Notes: a model not told the origin generated them from the letters alone. Positions 27,902 to 36,789 are shown, counted from the first letter of the stretch. The stretch is DNA of 64,000 nucleotides from Fusobacteria bacterium ZRK30 (GCA_024628785.1 CP102408.1:28199-92198), one strand, 5' to 3'. Numbers and translations: made by a program.

Positions 27902-29305
27902 ATGATAATGAAAAGAGAGTACGGGAAAGAACAACCTTATATCCCTGCTGGTTTATTTAAAATAAGATTACCATTGATCCATCTAAAATTTGAAAAAGTT
28001 GATTTTTTCCAGGGATTATTATTATGTGCAGTATGTTTAGGAGCTATTCCTATGCTGCAGGAGTATCTGGGAATGCCTTTTGAAGTAGCAATGACCGTTG
28101 TTGTTTTAAATGGAATATTATATTTTGCCCATATAATTTTAGGAGATCCAGTTATACCTGGGTGGATAACACCTGCTATTCCATTACTTATGCTTCATAT
28201 CAGTCAATACCCTGTTGGACCTGAGAGAGTTCATGCACTTATAGCATTTCAATTTTCTTTAGGGATATTAGCTATTTTTTTAGGTATTACAGGTCTGGGT
28301 AAAAAAGTTACATCTATTGTCCCCAATGCTATGAAGTCGGGGGTTATTTTAGGTGCAGGAATCTCTGCTATCATGTCAATATTAAAAAAAGGTGGAAATT
28401 TTGAAAAACATCCTGTGTCCATTGTAATTTGTATGGGTATTGGTTTTTATTTTTTATTTTCAAGTCACTTTAAAAGTAAAAGAAATCTCAATAAATTTAC
28501 TAAAACTCTTTCAAATATGGGATCTCTCCCTATAGTTATATTAGCTATATTTATAGGACCATTAGTAGGTGAAGCTAGTATACCTAATATCGAGTGGGGA
28601 ATTACAAATCTTGCATTTAAGGAATTATTTAATAATTGGACTATCTTTGGATTGGGATTACCTCCCTTAAAGATGTTTATCGGTGGGATTCCGATGGTAA
28701 TATCGTGTTATATTGTACTTTTTGGAGATATGATTCAGACTCAATGTTTACTTGAAAATGCTAGTAAAGAAAGGCCAGATGAGATTATAGACTATAATCC
28801 TAATCGTTCTCATTTAATTTTTGGATTAAGAAATTTATTGATGTCTATTTTTGGACCTGACCTTACTATGTCTGGACCACTTGCAGCTGCAATGCAGGTA
28901 GTTCTTTGCGAAAGATATAAAAATGGCAGAGAAACGATGGACTCTATTCATGGAGGAGCTATTTCCTATAGGTATGGGACTCTTTCTGGGTATTTACTCC
29001 TTCCTATTGTTACTCTGGTCAAACCAATATTAGGGATTGCTCTTGCTGCTACTATGCTTATCCAGGGATATGTATCTATTAGAGTTGGAGTTCTGAAATC
29101 AAAAACAGTTAATGATTTGGGAATTGCAGGAATTATGGCTGCTGTTATAGCAACTAGAGGAGCCGCCTGGGGTCTTTTATCCGGCCTTCTTCTCTGTGGA
29201 TTTATTAATATTGGAAGAAATCATCAATTCGAATCTCCATTATTTGAGGATACTGATATTGCTAATAAAATAGTTAGTAAAAAAGTTAAGTTAGAGGAAG
29301 TATAG
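27902..29305 (+). CDS. Polytopic permease, UraA/SulP-like fold, substrate unknown
   Basis: A 467-residue membrane protein with about 12-14 hydrophobic segments and Gly/Pro-rich turns (GDPVIPGWITPAIPLL, GPDLTMSGPLAAAMQVV, AVIATRGAAWGLLSG) reminiscent of nucleobase/sulfate permease-like families. I cannot name its family with certainty. The site AAGGAGGAGG is excellent. Its place at the end of the diol/sulfonate locus and the opposite role of the TSUP exporter suggest it imports the substrate of the glycyl radical enzyme; this is inference from context only. Confidence 0.65.
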   Translation: MIMKREYGKEQPYIPAGLFKIRLPLIHLKFEKVDFFQGLLLCAVCLGAIPMLQEYLGMPFEVAMTVVVLNGILYFAHIILGDPVIPGWITPAIPLLMLHISQYPVGPERVHALIAFQFSLGILAIFLGITGLGKKVTSIVPNAMKSGVILGAGISAIMSILKKGGNFEKHPVSIVICMGIGFYFLFSSHFKSKRNLNKFTKTLSNMGSLPIVILAIFIGPLVGEASIPNIEWGITNLAFKELFNNWTIFGLGLPPLKMFIGGIPMVISCYIVLFGDMIQTQCLLENASKERPDEIIDYNPNRSHLIFGLRNLLMSIFGPDLTMSGPLAAAMQVVLCERYKNGRETMDSIHGGAISYRYGTLSGYLLLPIVTLVKPILGIALAATMLIQGYVSIRVGVLKSKTVNDLGIAGIMAAVIATRGAAWGLLSGLLLCGFINIGRNHQFESPLFEDTDIANKIVSKKVKLEEV

Positions 29306-29309
29306 AGTG

Positions 29310-29690
29310 TTGCAAAAGTAATTTACAAAAAATTTAAAAATCATATCTAATATATAGTAATAAATGACCAAACCAATTAATTACGAAAGGATATGATTAC
29401 TTATGTATATACCTCAATCTATGATAAATAACAATTTTTTATTTCAAACTTTAAAAATTCTTAGAAAGAAATTTCCAGAACTATTTAAAGCTAATACTTT
29501 TGGAAGACCTAGAAAATATTATTTAGGACAAGTATTTATTCTTATGATTTACAAAGCACATAACTCTAGTTTAAGTTTTAGAAAAATTATTGAATGAGGA
29601 TTTAATCGTTTTAAAAATTTTAGGCTTTGATAAAGCTCCTAACTTTACTGTAATTTGTAAAATTTATAATAAATACCTCAAAAATAATCT
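29310..29690 (+). pseudogene. Transposase N-terminal remnant (IS1182-like)
   Basis: From ATG 29403 the frame reads MYIPQSMINNNFLFQTLKIL and GRPRKYYLGQVFILMIYKAH, the usual opening of DUF772-type transposases, then stops at 29595. The adjacent frame continues from 29590 as NEDLIVLKILGFDKAPNFTV, so a frameshift splits it. The DDE catalytic part is missing; coding similarity ends near 29690, where another gene fragment begins. It is a dead insertion-sequence fragment. Confidence 0.7.
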
Positions 29691-29796
29691 TAATTATAAA
29701 TTAGGTTATTTAGAAGGGAAGCAAATATCTTACTATGAAACAGGAGAGGTGTTTTATGATGGAGAAATAAACTCTGGAAAAAGGGAAATTAGATGA
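29690..29796 (+). pseudogene. MORN-repeat (YwqK-like) fragment
   Basis: The end of the frame reads LGYLEGKQISYYETGEVFYD then GEINSGKREIR, stop. YYETGEVFYDGE is a MORN-type repeat as found in YwqK-family proteins. Only one to two repeats remain, fused to the transposase remnant by a deletion. Confidence 0.55.
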
Positions 29797-29866
29797 AGAG
29801 TATAATCTTATTTCATAAATATAAAATCTATAATAATTTAAGAAAATTGTTAAGATTTTGAATGAT

Positions 29867-29898
29867 AAAAAAAGACCAAGGGTAGTTAGTCCTTGGTC
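29867..29898 (-). terminator. Terminator of the small toxin-like transcript
   Basis: On the minus strand GACCAAGG and CCTTGGTC (plus 29891-29898 and 29874-29881) form an 8-bp stem around the 9-nt loop ACTAACTAC, followed by seven T residues. Confidence 0.8.
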
Positions 29899-29920
29899 AT
29901 AGGCGACAATATTTTTGGTA

Positions 29921-29980
29921 TTAACTAAAGTATTTAATAAGCACAATAATTAATTCTAAAATTAGAGTTACTAGTTTCAA
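29921..29980 (-). CDS. 19-residue hydrophobic peptide, candidate type I toxin
   Basis: The minus strand reads TTG at 29980 to TAA at 29921, giving MKLVTLILELIIVLIKYFS. A very strong ribosome site, GGGAGGTGG, stands 4 nt before the TTG. The product is a single membrane-spanning segment with Lys near both ends, the size and style of Ibs- or Fst-like type I toxins. An extended -10 promoter (TGATATTAT, plus 30062-30070) and a terminator frame a transcript of about 190 nt. Its leader holds a 10-bp hairpin (30005-30034). A nearby small RNA is complementary to the translation start. Function is inferred from this architecture; no homologue was recognised. Confidence 0.55.
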   Translation of the reverse strand: MKLVTLILELIIVLIKYFS

Positions 29981-30004
29981 TTTACCACCTCCCTATATTG
30001 GAGT

Positions 30005-30034
30005 CATAAAGAGTAAGCATGATAACTCTTTATG
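30005..30034 (-). promoter_or_regulatory. Leader hairpin of the toxin-like mRNA
   Basis: CATAAAGAGT (30005-30014) pairs perfectly with ACTCTTTATG (30025-30034). It lies in the 5' untranslated part of the toxin-like transcript, shortly before the ribosome site, where it could affect translation. Confidence 0.6.
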
Positions 30035-30096
30035 CTGAGGTAAATAAAGCCGCCCAAGGTAATAATATCATGAGTTCTTGAAAAACATCAAAAAAT

Positions 30097-30187
30097 AAAA
30101 AAAGTCGGGTAACTAATCCGACTTTTTTTCATGCTTTTACCTAGTGATAAGTTGAAGTTCACTCTAATTCTTAATTAGATTATAACA
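30097..30187 (-). ncRNA. Small RNA, candidate antitoxin for the 19-residue peptide
   Basis: On the minus strand an extended -10 promoter TGTTATAAT (plus 30179-30187) is followed, about 60 nt on, by a terminator with stem GTCGG/CCGAC flanked by A7 and T7 (plus 30097-30129) and loop ATTAGTTAC. The RNA of about 75 nt contains AATTAGAGT and TTCAAC, complementary to ACTCTAATT and the TTGAA start of the toxin-like mRNA. It also has a stretch complementary (about 12 of 15) to its ribosome site. The two terminator loops share six complementary bases (TAACTA with TAGTTA). Confidence 0.5.
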
Positions 30188-30426
30188 TATAAAAATCAAA
30201 ATAACTATTTCTTTCTAGCAATTTATTAGTTTTTGAATTAGTGAGTGTAGAATAGATAATAAATTAAGGGAGAGAAGAGTTTCTGTATGTAGTTATTTAG
30301 ATTTTCAACTGATATGATGGAAAAATTGAGTAAATATACAGTTATTTTTTTGTATAACAAAAGGAACCAAAAAATATTATTTTTTAGTTTTTAATTTTAA
30401 GACATATAAATTTAATTTTTTAAATA

Positions 30427-31207
30427 CTTGAATTGTATAATTAAATGCAACAAAAAAAATTCATAAATATTTCCTTGGTATAATGTAAGTGCGACCAAAC
30501 ATTAAAGGAGTATTTATGAATCATAAACATTTTACCATTGAAGAAAGAGAAAGTATATTTAAATTTTTAGCGCAAAAAAAATCAATTAGTTTTATTGCAG
30601 CTAAATTAAAGAAAAATAGAGTTAGTATTTATAGAGAAATTAATAGAAATTCAGTTGATGGTGAGTACACTCCTAATAAAAAGATGATAGAAGAAAGGTC
30701 TGAAGAAGCGAATGATAGAAGTGAGATTGGTCATTTTGAAAGCGATACTATCGTTGGCGCAGGAAAAAAAGGTGCTATGATGACTTATGTTGATAGGAAA
30801 TCAAGATATCTTGTAGCGGAGCTAATGATTAATAGAAAATCAGATACTTTTAATGAGGCAACAATAGAGAATTTTAAATATATACCTAAAGAATACATAA
30901 AAACATTTACATCGGATAACGGGAAAGAATTCTCTAAATTTAAAGAATTAGAGGAAGCATTAGGTATTAAAGCTTATTTTGCTAACCCTTATCACTCATG
31001 GGAGAGAGGAACAAATGAGAATACAAACGGTTTATTAAGGAGAACTTTCCCTAAAGGGACTATTTTTAGTAAGATAAAGAGATGTGAATTTTATAAAGCG
31101 GTAAACAAAATTAATAATAGACCAAGGAAGTGTTTAAATTGGAAAACCCCAAAAGAAGTATTTTGGGGTGAAATTGAAAAGTGTTGCATTTAATTTGACA
31201 ACGTAAG
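30427..31207 (+). mobile_element. IS30-family element, internally deleted copy
   Basis: Terminal inverted repeats of about 26 bp with five mismatches bound the element: CTTGAATTGTATAATT at the left and the complement of CTTACGTTGTCAAATT at the right, both continuing AAATGCAACA. Compared with the 1065-bp copy at 60.1 kb it lacks 285 bp, lost between two CCTAATAAA direct repeats. Flanking bases (ATA, ATG) do not form a target duplication, so adjacent DNA was probably rearranged. Confidence 0.85.
30516..31193 (+). pseudogene. IS30 transposase with in-frame 95-codon deletion
   Basis: The frame from ATG 30516 (site AAAGGAG) starts MNHKHFTIEERESIFKFLAQ with the N-terminal helix-turn-helix, then jumps from GEYTPNK directly to KMIEERSEE and on to the DDE catalytic domain (ESDTIVG, FTSDNGKEF, NENTNGLLR). 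The missing 95 codons are present in the second copy and hold the second DNA-binding part. The reading frame is otherwise open, so a shortened protein with complete catalytic residues could be made. Whether it binds the ends is doubtful. Confidence 0.8.
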
Positions 31208-31770
31208 ATGAAGATTTTGATGATAAAGAGAAAAATATCAGCTCTTTTGATGTAGAATTTACAGAAAGAATAACTAAAAAATTAATATCTATAGACACTA
31301 GATGTTCTAATTTTCTAAAATCAATAATCGAATACAATGATATGGTTATCAATCATATTCTCCTTGAAAATAAAATTGATGATTCTAAAAAATCTGTAAT
31401 TATTAAGTCTGCTGCTGAAATAAGATATCTAAAAAAAGAATATGAATTTTTAAAGGAAATAGCTAAATCAGCTATTTTAGGTAGTCTTTGTATGAAAGAA
31501 TTAACACTAAAATATAATGAAAAAATTATAAAAGAATTTAAATATAATTTTTCTAGAATTAAGACTTTTACCCAAGATTTAGAAAAGGAATTAATTGTTT
31601 TTGATCTATTATTTAATTGTGGAGAATATAAAGAATTAATTTTAAAAGCATTTTTATCCAGTAATGAAAAAATGACTCATGAAAATGTTGAGAGTTATTT
31701 CAACTATTTGACCTGGCTTGATAAAAAAGATAAATTAAATGAAGAGTATGAACTTTTCTTAGAAGATTAA
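31207..31770 (+). pseudogene. Unknown protein, N-terminus removed at the IS30 border
   Basis: Directly after the insertion sequence an open frame begins DEDFDDKEKNISSFDVEF and runs to 31770 (LNEEYELFLED). No start codon or ribosome site precedes it, so the gene was cut by the IS30 end. The remaining roughly 187 residues are charged and probably helical. I do not recognise the family. Confidence 0.55.
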
Positions 31771-31926
31771 AATATAAAAATGTATAAATAACTATTTTTT
31801 AAAGTTAGAGATATCTTATTTAGGCATTTCTTTTGTTTCTAAGCACTTCCGAACTATCCGATTGGGTTGGTGATCAAGTAACCGCATACGCGAACACTTA
31901 GATCGCCTAAAATAAAATTGAAATAA

Positions 31927-31944
31927 TGTACGTTATCATGTACA
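31927..31944 (+). promoter_or_regulatory. YefM-type operator over the toxin-antitoxin promoter
   Basis: TGTAC (31927-31931) and TGTACA (31939-31944) are spaced 12 bp apart and form an inverted repeat. Known YefM operators use TGTACA cores. A TATAAT box follows at 31952-31957, so binding would block the promoter. Confidence 0.6.
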
Positions 31945-31973
31945 ATATAAATATAATAAAGGAGGAGATGAAA

Positions 31974-32240
31974 ATGAAAGTAGCAAATTCAAGCGATGTT
32001 AGGAAAAATTTTAAAAAATACTTAGATCAATCTAGAGAAGATCACGAGCCCATTATAATAACTACTGCAAACAAAGAGGATATGATATTAACATCTAGAG
32101 AAGATTATGAATCTTTGTCTGAAACTATACACCTTTTATCTTCTAGGGCTAACGGGAACAGATTATTTGATTCTATTAAGCAATATGAAGATGGGAATAC
32201 TACCAGTTTTACATTAGATGAATTAAATGGTGAAAAGTAA
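31974..32240 (+). CDS. yefM: YefM/Phd-family antitoxin
   Basis: An 88-residue antitoxin. The N-terminal DNA-binding fold reads MKVANSSDVRKNFKKYLDQS then IIITTANKEDMILTSREDYE, and the C-terminal tail (SIKQYEDGNTTSFTLDELNG) would wrap and neutralise the toxin. I chose ATG 31974, which stands 6 nt after GGAGGAG; ATG 31968 overlaps that site. It overlaps the toxin start by one base (TAATG) and would repress its own promoter together with the toxin through the TGTACA sites just upstream. Confidence 0.9.
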   Translation: MKVANSSDVRKNFKKYLDQSREDHEPIIITTANKEDMILTSREDYESLSETIHLLSSRANGNRLFDSIKQYEDGNTTSFTLDELNGEK

Positions 32241-32497
32241 TGAGAATAGAATTTACAGAAAATGGATTAGAAGACTATAATTACTGGGCTATTAATGATA
32301 AAAAAAAATTTAAAAGGCTAATCAAGGTAATAGAGAATATAATTAGGACACCGTTTCAAGGGATAGGTAAACCCGAGCCACTAAAAAATAATTTAAAAGG
32401 ACTTTGGTCTAGAAGATTAGATATAGAACATAGAATAGTTTATATAGTGGAAGATGATAAAATAGTTATATTACAATGTAGATACCACTATGATTAA
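32240..32497 (+). CDS. yoeB: YoeB-family mRNA-cleaving toxin
   Basis: An 85-residue RelE/YoeB-type ribosome-dependent endoribonuclease. Family marks are the GKPEPLK turn, LWSRRLDIEHRIVY and the C-terminal CRYHYD, whose His-Tyr pair is part of the YoeB active site. It is translated from ATG 32240 overlapping the antitoxin stop codon, so toxin synthesis is coupled to the antitoxin. The pair is intact and probably helps to keep this accessory segment in the chromosome. Confidence 0.93.
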   Translation: MRIEFTENGLEDYNYWAINDKKKFKRLIKVIENIIRTPFQGIGKPEPLKNNLKGLWSRRLDIEHRIVYIVEDDKIVILQCRYHYD

Positions 32498-32520
32498 TTT
32501 AGTGCCTCAATATTATATAG

Positions 32521-32672
32521 ATAGTAAATAATGAAGATCAGTTAAGAACAATACTTCAAAATTTAAATTACTATAAGTTAAAAGGTTGTATTTATTATAC
32601 TAAAAAAGATACCATATGGAAATAATAACACCTGATAAATTAAAATACTTAATAGAAACTCCTAAGATCTAG
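32521..32672 (+). pseudogene. Decayed Abi_2-family gene, internal deletion
   Basis: The first part reads IVNNEDQLRTILQNLNYYKL then KGCIYYTKKD, matching the start of the intact Abi_2 protein at 42.6 kb. The end reads TPDKLKYLIETPKI, matching its last residues. About 230 internal codons, including the HEPN catalytic motif, are gone. The same terminator (TCTAGACTT...) follows both genes. Confidence 0.85.
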
Positions 32673-32707
32673 ACTTAAAAATCTAGGTCTTTTTTTGATT
32701 CTTCCCA

Positions 32708-32773
32708 CTTTTCGTGAAATTCTTAATTTATAGCACAAATTTTTAGTATTTTGGTGATGCCCTTTACAGGTAC
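32708..32773. repeat. Dispersed repeat A, copy 1
   Basis: The stretch containing ATTCTTAATTTATAGC and TTTTGGTGATGCCCTTTAC recurs with small changes at 48117-48180 and 48662-48727. No coding potential was seen. Confidence 0.7.
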
Positions 32774-32928
32774 CCTTACAGCTGAGCAGATCCCAGAGTT
32801 CTGTTTTCTTCCAGGCATTTTTTCAAATTTTAAAAAATTATATACTATAATACTGTGTTGTTTTTAACCTAAGTGTAAAGTGTGATAAAACTTGTTGTAA
32901 TAGAGCATAAAATCGTGTAATATTTAGT

Positions 32929-33135
32929 ATGCTAAATTTAACGAGCGATAAAAGCGACACACTTAAAAAGAATTGTTTTGGGGATATAAATAGAAAAATA
33001 ATAAATTCTTTTAAAAATGGAAATACAGCAATTTTAGCATATTCTCATAGTCTAGGATCCAGTGTTATTAAAGTCAATTTAAATGGATTTAGTAATGGTT
33101 TTAAAAAAATGAAAAACATAAGATATTACCATTAA
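32929..33135 (+). pseudogene. C-terminal fragment of a small exported protein
   Basis: The last 45 residues (KNGNTAILAYSHSLGSSVIK, GFSNGFKKMKNIRYYH) match the end of the intact 150-residue exported protein at 53.9 kb. The signal peptide and N-terminal half are absent. The DNA after the stop also resembles that after the intact gene, so this is a truncated duplicate. Confidence 0.8.
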
Positions 33136-33555
33136 ATTTAAAATTTTAAATAACCAGCAATAAATGAAAGTTCTTAAATATTCTTTTTGTAACTTTCGTA
33201 TTCAAAGTCAATAAAATCAGACTTAAAAGGACACTCCTAATTAGCCTTAACCCTGTCAAGTAGACAACAAAATAAAATAACTCCAGCGGTGATAATGATT
33301 ATAGAAAATGAAGCCAATAATAATCAATACTAAATTTATCAACTAATTGAACAATTAAAATAGTACTTAAAATTTTCCAATATTTTTTGATGGAATATAT
33401 CTTGAATAAGGGGATGGGATCAGGTATTAGGGCAATTAGCAATTAAATATGAAGAAAGGCTTTTAGAATAAATATTCTAAAAGCCTAACTAGTTTAGTAA
33501 TTATAAAAGTTATCCAATATATTGGCATAAAATCAACTATATATTTTTTCCTTAA
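33136..33555. other. Intergenic region with a membrane-segment remnant
   Basis: On the minus strand, around 33240-33310, a short frame reads SIIIITAGVILFCCLLDRVK then a stop, as the tail of a lost membrane protein would. Between 33457 and 33486 a 14-bp perfect inverted repeat (AGGCTTTTAGAATA and its complement) forms the likely terminator of the symporter gene to the right. Confidence 0.5.
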
Positions 33556-34956
33556 TTAAACTTCTTTTTTAGACGGCTGCTTCTTGTTTATATCCTTTAG
33601 GTAGTACTTACCAGGTGTTGTAAAGAATTCCTTGGTAAGAGCCACAACTTCACCACTAAGACGAGTTATCGTATACATATTAGGTATGATGATCATCGCC
33701 AACAGAAGATCTAAGAACTGCCAGAGTAACCTTGCTCCCCCTATAGCTCCTACAATGATAGACCCAAGGTATACATATCTCATAACTTTTGAGAATTTAA
33801 GACCAAAAAGAAATTCTGCCTGCTTCTCTCCGTAGAATATAATAACTATTATTGTCGAAAGTACAAAGAACAACAGTGATATTGTAACCATGTATCCTCC
33901 AGCAGCTCCAAAGTAATGGGTAAAAGCTGCAGCTGGAAGTCCCGACGGATTGTCGAGGGCACCAGGAGCATTCCATAGACCAGATGAAAGAATTACGAAA
34001 GCGGTAGCACTACAGATTACCAGAGTATCGATAATTATTTCAAATATTGTCCATAGTCCCTGTCTTACAGGATGATCGTTTACTGCTGCTGCATGGGCTA
34101 TTGGTGCTGTACCCATACCAGCTTCATTAGAATACACTCCTCTAGCTACTCCCCAACGTACTGTAGCGGCTATAGCTGAACCGGCAAATCCACCAATTGC
34201 TGCCATAGGTGTAAATGCATAGGTAAATATTATAGATAATACTCCAGGGATCTTATCTATATTCATTAATAGAATAATTACAGATGCCAGTATGTAGACA
34301 CCTGCCATAAGAGGTACCAGCTTTTCTGTTACTTTTCCTATTCTCTTAATTCCTCCAATAACAACAACGGCAACGAGGATAAAGAGTGCTGCTCCTGTTA
34401 TTGTAGGTGAAATGTTGAAAGATTCTTTGGCTGAAGCTGTGATAGAGTTAGACTGTATCATTACACTTGGTATAATTTCAAGCATAAGGAAGAATGAGAA
34501 TAAAGTTCCCAGCCACTTCATATTCAGACCTTTTGTCATATAGTACATAGGTCCCCCTACATACTCCCCCTCAGAATTTTTCTCTCTGTATTTGTATCCC
34601 AAAACTACTTCAGCAAACTTTGCAGCCATTCCAAGGACTGCCATAACCCACATCCAGAATATAGCACCAGGTCCTCCAAAGCAAATTGCTGCAGGAACAC
34701 CTATAATATTTGAAGCTCCAACCGTAGATGCTAGAGCTGCTGTAACTGCCTGGAAGGGAGATACCGTCCCCTCTCCGCCTTCTGGCTTACTTAGCATTTT
34801 TCCAAATGTCTGCTTTATAATATATGGTGCATACCTGATTTGAAAGAATCCCAGTCGAATCGACAGATATATACCTCCAAAACTCAACAATATTAACATG
34901 GGAAGTCCCCAAATCCAACCTGATATACTACCTATAACCGCTAAAAAATTATCCAT
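33556..34956 (-). CDS. AGCS-family Na+:amino-acid symporter (alanine/glycine/glutamine)
   Basis: A 466-residue membrane protein of the alanine-glycine-cation symporter family. It opens SGWIWGLPMLILLSFGGIYL and has the family signatures FQAVTAALASTVGASNIIGV, GGPGAIFWMW and GVYSNEAGMGTAPIAHA. About eleven membrane helices are expected. It is 53 bp downstream of the RocB-like peptidase on the same strand, with a GlnK/GlnL-type two-component system further upstream. In Bacillus that regulator pair controls the AGCS glutamine transporter GlnT, so import of glutamine or a related amino acid is a reasonable guess. Confidence 0.9.
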   Translation of the reverse strand: MDNFLAVIGSISGWIWGLPMLILLSFGGIYLSIRLGFFQIRYAPYIIKQTFGKMLSKPEGGEGTVSPFQAVTAALASTVGASNIIGVPAAICFGGPGAIFWMWVMAVLGMAAKFAEVVLGYKYREKNSEGEYVGGPMYYMTKGLNMKWLGTLFSFFLMLEIIPSVMIQSNSITASAKESFNISPTITGAALFILVAVVVIGGIKRIGKVTEKLVPLMAGVYILASVIILLMNIDKIPGVLSIIFTYAFTPMAAIGGFAGSAIAATVRWGVARGVYSNEAGMGTAPIAHAAAVNDHPVRQGLWTIFEIIIDTLVICSATAFVILSSGLWNAPGALDNPSGLPAAAFTHYFGAAGGYMVTISLLFFVLSTIIVIIFYGEKQAEFLFGLKFSKVMRYVYLGSIIVGAIGGARLLWQFLDLLLAMIIIPNMYTITRLSGEVVALTKEFFTTPGKYYLKDINKKQPSKKEV

Positions 34957-35009
34957 AAATTACATCACCCTCCTAATGAAAAACGATATTATGCCCTGAA
35001 AGCCAAATT

Positions 35010-36650
35010 TTATCCCTTGAGAAGGTTTTTAAGAGTTTCATAAACAAACTTTGGTGCCACATCAAAGGAATATTTCCTTTCTATTCTTTCAGTGTACTGG
35101 TGGGCATCCTTACCAAATGGTCCTATATTTACTACTGGCAGATTTAGTTTTTGCATATCTTTTATAGGAAGGTCATACTTACTTCCAAAAGCAGGCATAT
35201 TGAGAGTCAATGTATTTAAGACCTCTTCATCTTGAGGTGCTGAAACAAAACTCAGGTCTGAAATATAAGGATAGAATTTTTTATTTATAACATTATAACC
35301 GTGATCATGGCTTTCTACTGCCTGAGAAACAGACTCTAAAAGTGCTATTTCCTTTTGGTTTGACCCGTTTACATAGATGTGTGGATAGTATGGCGGCGAA
35401 TAGTATAATATTACTACTGGATTCTTATCCGACCAGAGAGAGTGCACCTTTTCAATAACCTTCAGACCAAAATCTCTTTCGTCTATCTCTTCCTTACCTA
35501 GAAGTTCGTTCTTATACTTTTCTACAGCCGCTTCCAGCTTCTCTCCCATCTCTGCATGAACCAACTGGTACAACTCATCATAGGTTAGCACTCTTGGAAC
35601 CCACGGAAGTTTTGTATGAGGGAACTTACTTGCAGCACAGAAATCTGTGTATCTGTCATTAAGAAGATCCACTACCTCTTCAAATGCCCCTTGAGCAGCT
35701 GTCTTCATCTTCTGGAGTACCATGTCAGGTGTGCTTATATGAGTAGCATAGTTAAAGTAAAGATTAGCTGTCTTTGGAATCTGTACCGAATATTCCTCTT
35801 TTAAATCTCTGTTTCTAAGAGTAATCGGCGGCAGGGATACCTCTTTTTCCACTACATCTGAATACTTTATATTTTTATCTACCTGAGTTATGATAGCACT
35901 GGTAATTAAATTTGGATCAAGACCTTTATACGGCTGGCCAACATGTGTTTCCTTTCCTACCACATAGAAAGAAGGCATCAGTTTCCCCACAGTTCCTATA
36001 TATATGTATTTTTGATCATCCTCCTCATAACGGGGAGCCATGTAGTCGGTATCTACTACTGACAAATACTCAAATCCTTCTTTCTCCTGAAGTCTTACAA
36101 GCTCTGGAACAAATGAAAGCATTCCTCCTGAGCTTCCTTCTTCATCCCCAACTGCTGCAAAAATAAGGTTTCCCTCAAACTCTGAAATATTTTTTGTTAT
36201 ATCTTCTATTATTGTCATTATAGTGGCAACTCCACACTTCATGTCAAAGATTCCTCTACCAAAAAGCCAGTCCCCTGTTTCTAAATCCTTTTTGGCATCC
36301 TCTGGAAGTTTTAGCTCATTAAGCTTTTCCGCAAGTTCATATGGTTTTGTGGCATACTCTTCAAAACCGGAATAGTCACTAATCCCCACAGTATCTGAAT
36401 GTCCTATTAAAACTACAGTTTTGTTGCTAGGAGCTTTTTCTCCCTTAACAATAGCCACTACATTTTTTCGTCCTATAGAGTCATTGTTAAAATCCAAGAA
36501 ATTTAGAAGTTGGGGATTTTTTTTATAATAGGGCATATCAGAAAAGACTTCATATATCTTGTTACTGGCATCTATCTCCCCGCTTGTTCCTACAACACTA
36601 AGTACCTTCGTTAAGTCAATAGTCAACCTTTCAATTTTTTCGGCTAGCAT
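35010..36650 (-). CDS. RocB-like M20-family peptidase
   Basis: A 546-residue zinc-dependent hydrolase of the M20 family, with a length and layout like RocB (arginine degradation protein of unknown reaction). Metal-binding motifs are VVLIGHSDTVG, LFGRGIFDMKCG and AAVGDEEGSSGG. A dimerisation insert occupies about residues 235-345. It is cytoplasmic and probably frees an amino acid from a small peptide or acyl-amino acid imported by the adjoining symporter. The ribosome site AAGGAGG is 7 bp upstream of ATG 36650. The two genes likely form one operon. Confidence 0.85.
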   Translation of the reverse strand: MLAEKIERLTIDLTKVLSVVGTSGEIDASNKIYEVFSDMPYYKKNPQLLNFLDFNNDSIGRKNVVAIVKGEKAPSNKTVVLIGHSDTVGISDYSGFEEYATKPYELAEKLNELKLPEDAKKDLETGDWLFGRGIFDMKCGVATIMTIIEDITKNISEFEGNLIFAAVGDEEGSSGGMLSFVPELVRLQEKEGFEYLSVVDTDYMAPRYEEDDQKYIYIGTVGKLMPSFYVVGKETHVGQPYKGLDPNLITSAIITQVDKNIKYSDVVEKEVSLPPITLRNRDLKEEYSVQIPKTANLYFNYATHISTPDMVLQKMKTAAQGAFEEVVDLLNDRYTDFCAASKFPHTKLPWVPRVLTYDELYQLVHAEMGEKLEAAVEKYKNELLGKEEIDERDFGLKVIEKVHSLWSDKNPVVILYYSPPYYPHIYVNGSNQKEIALLESVSQAVESHDHGYNVINKKFYPYISDLSFVSAPQDEEVLNTLTLNMPAFGSKYDLPIKDMQKLNLPVVNIGPFGKDAHQYTERIERKYSFDVAPKFVYETLKNLLKG

Positions 36651-36722
36651 ATATTCCTCCTTTAAAATTTAGGTTTAAAGGTTACCTTTATATGGATAAT
36701 TGATAAAAATATCCACAATAAA

Positions 36723-36753
36723 AGTCCCCTTGCTATAAGTATAGCCAGGGGAC
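36723..36753 (-). terminator. Rho-independent terminator after the response-regulator gene
   Basis: AGTCCCCT-T-GCTATA pairs with TATAGC-C-AGGGGACT; the minus-strand copy ends in TTTTATTG. It separates the two-component genes from the peptidase gene. Confidence 0.75.
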
Positions 36754-36789
36754 TCATTGAGCTTCATAGGACTTCAAAAAAAATTAAAA

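Noticed and set aside
31816..31915. Nested inverted repeats TTATTTAGGC/GCCTAAAATAA and TCTAAG/CTTAGA that recall an integron attC site
   Set aside because: The arms point the opposite way from attC core boxes (GCCTAAC...GTTAGGC), there is no cassette array and no integrase gene. It remains an unexplained inverted repeat.
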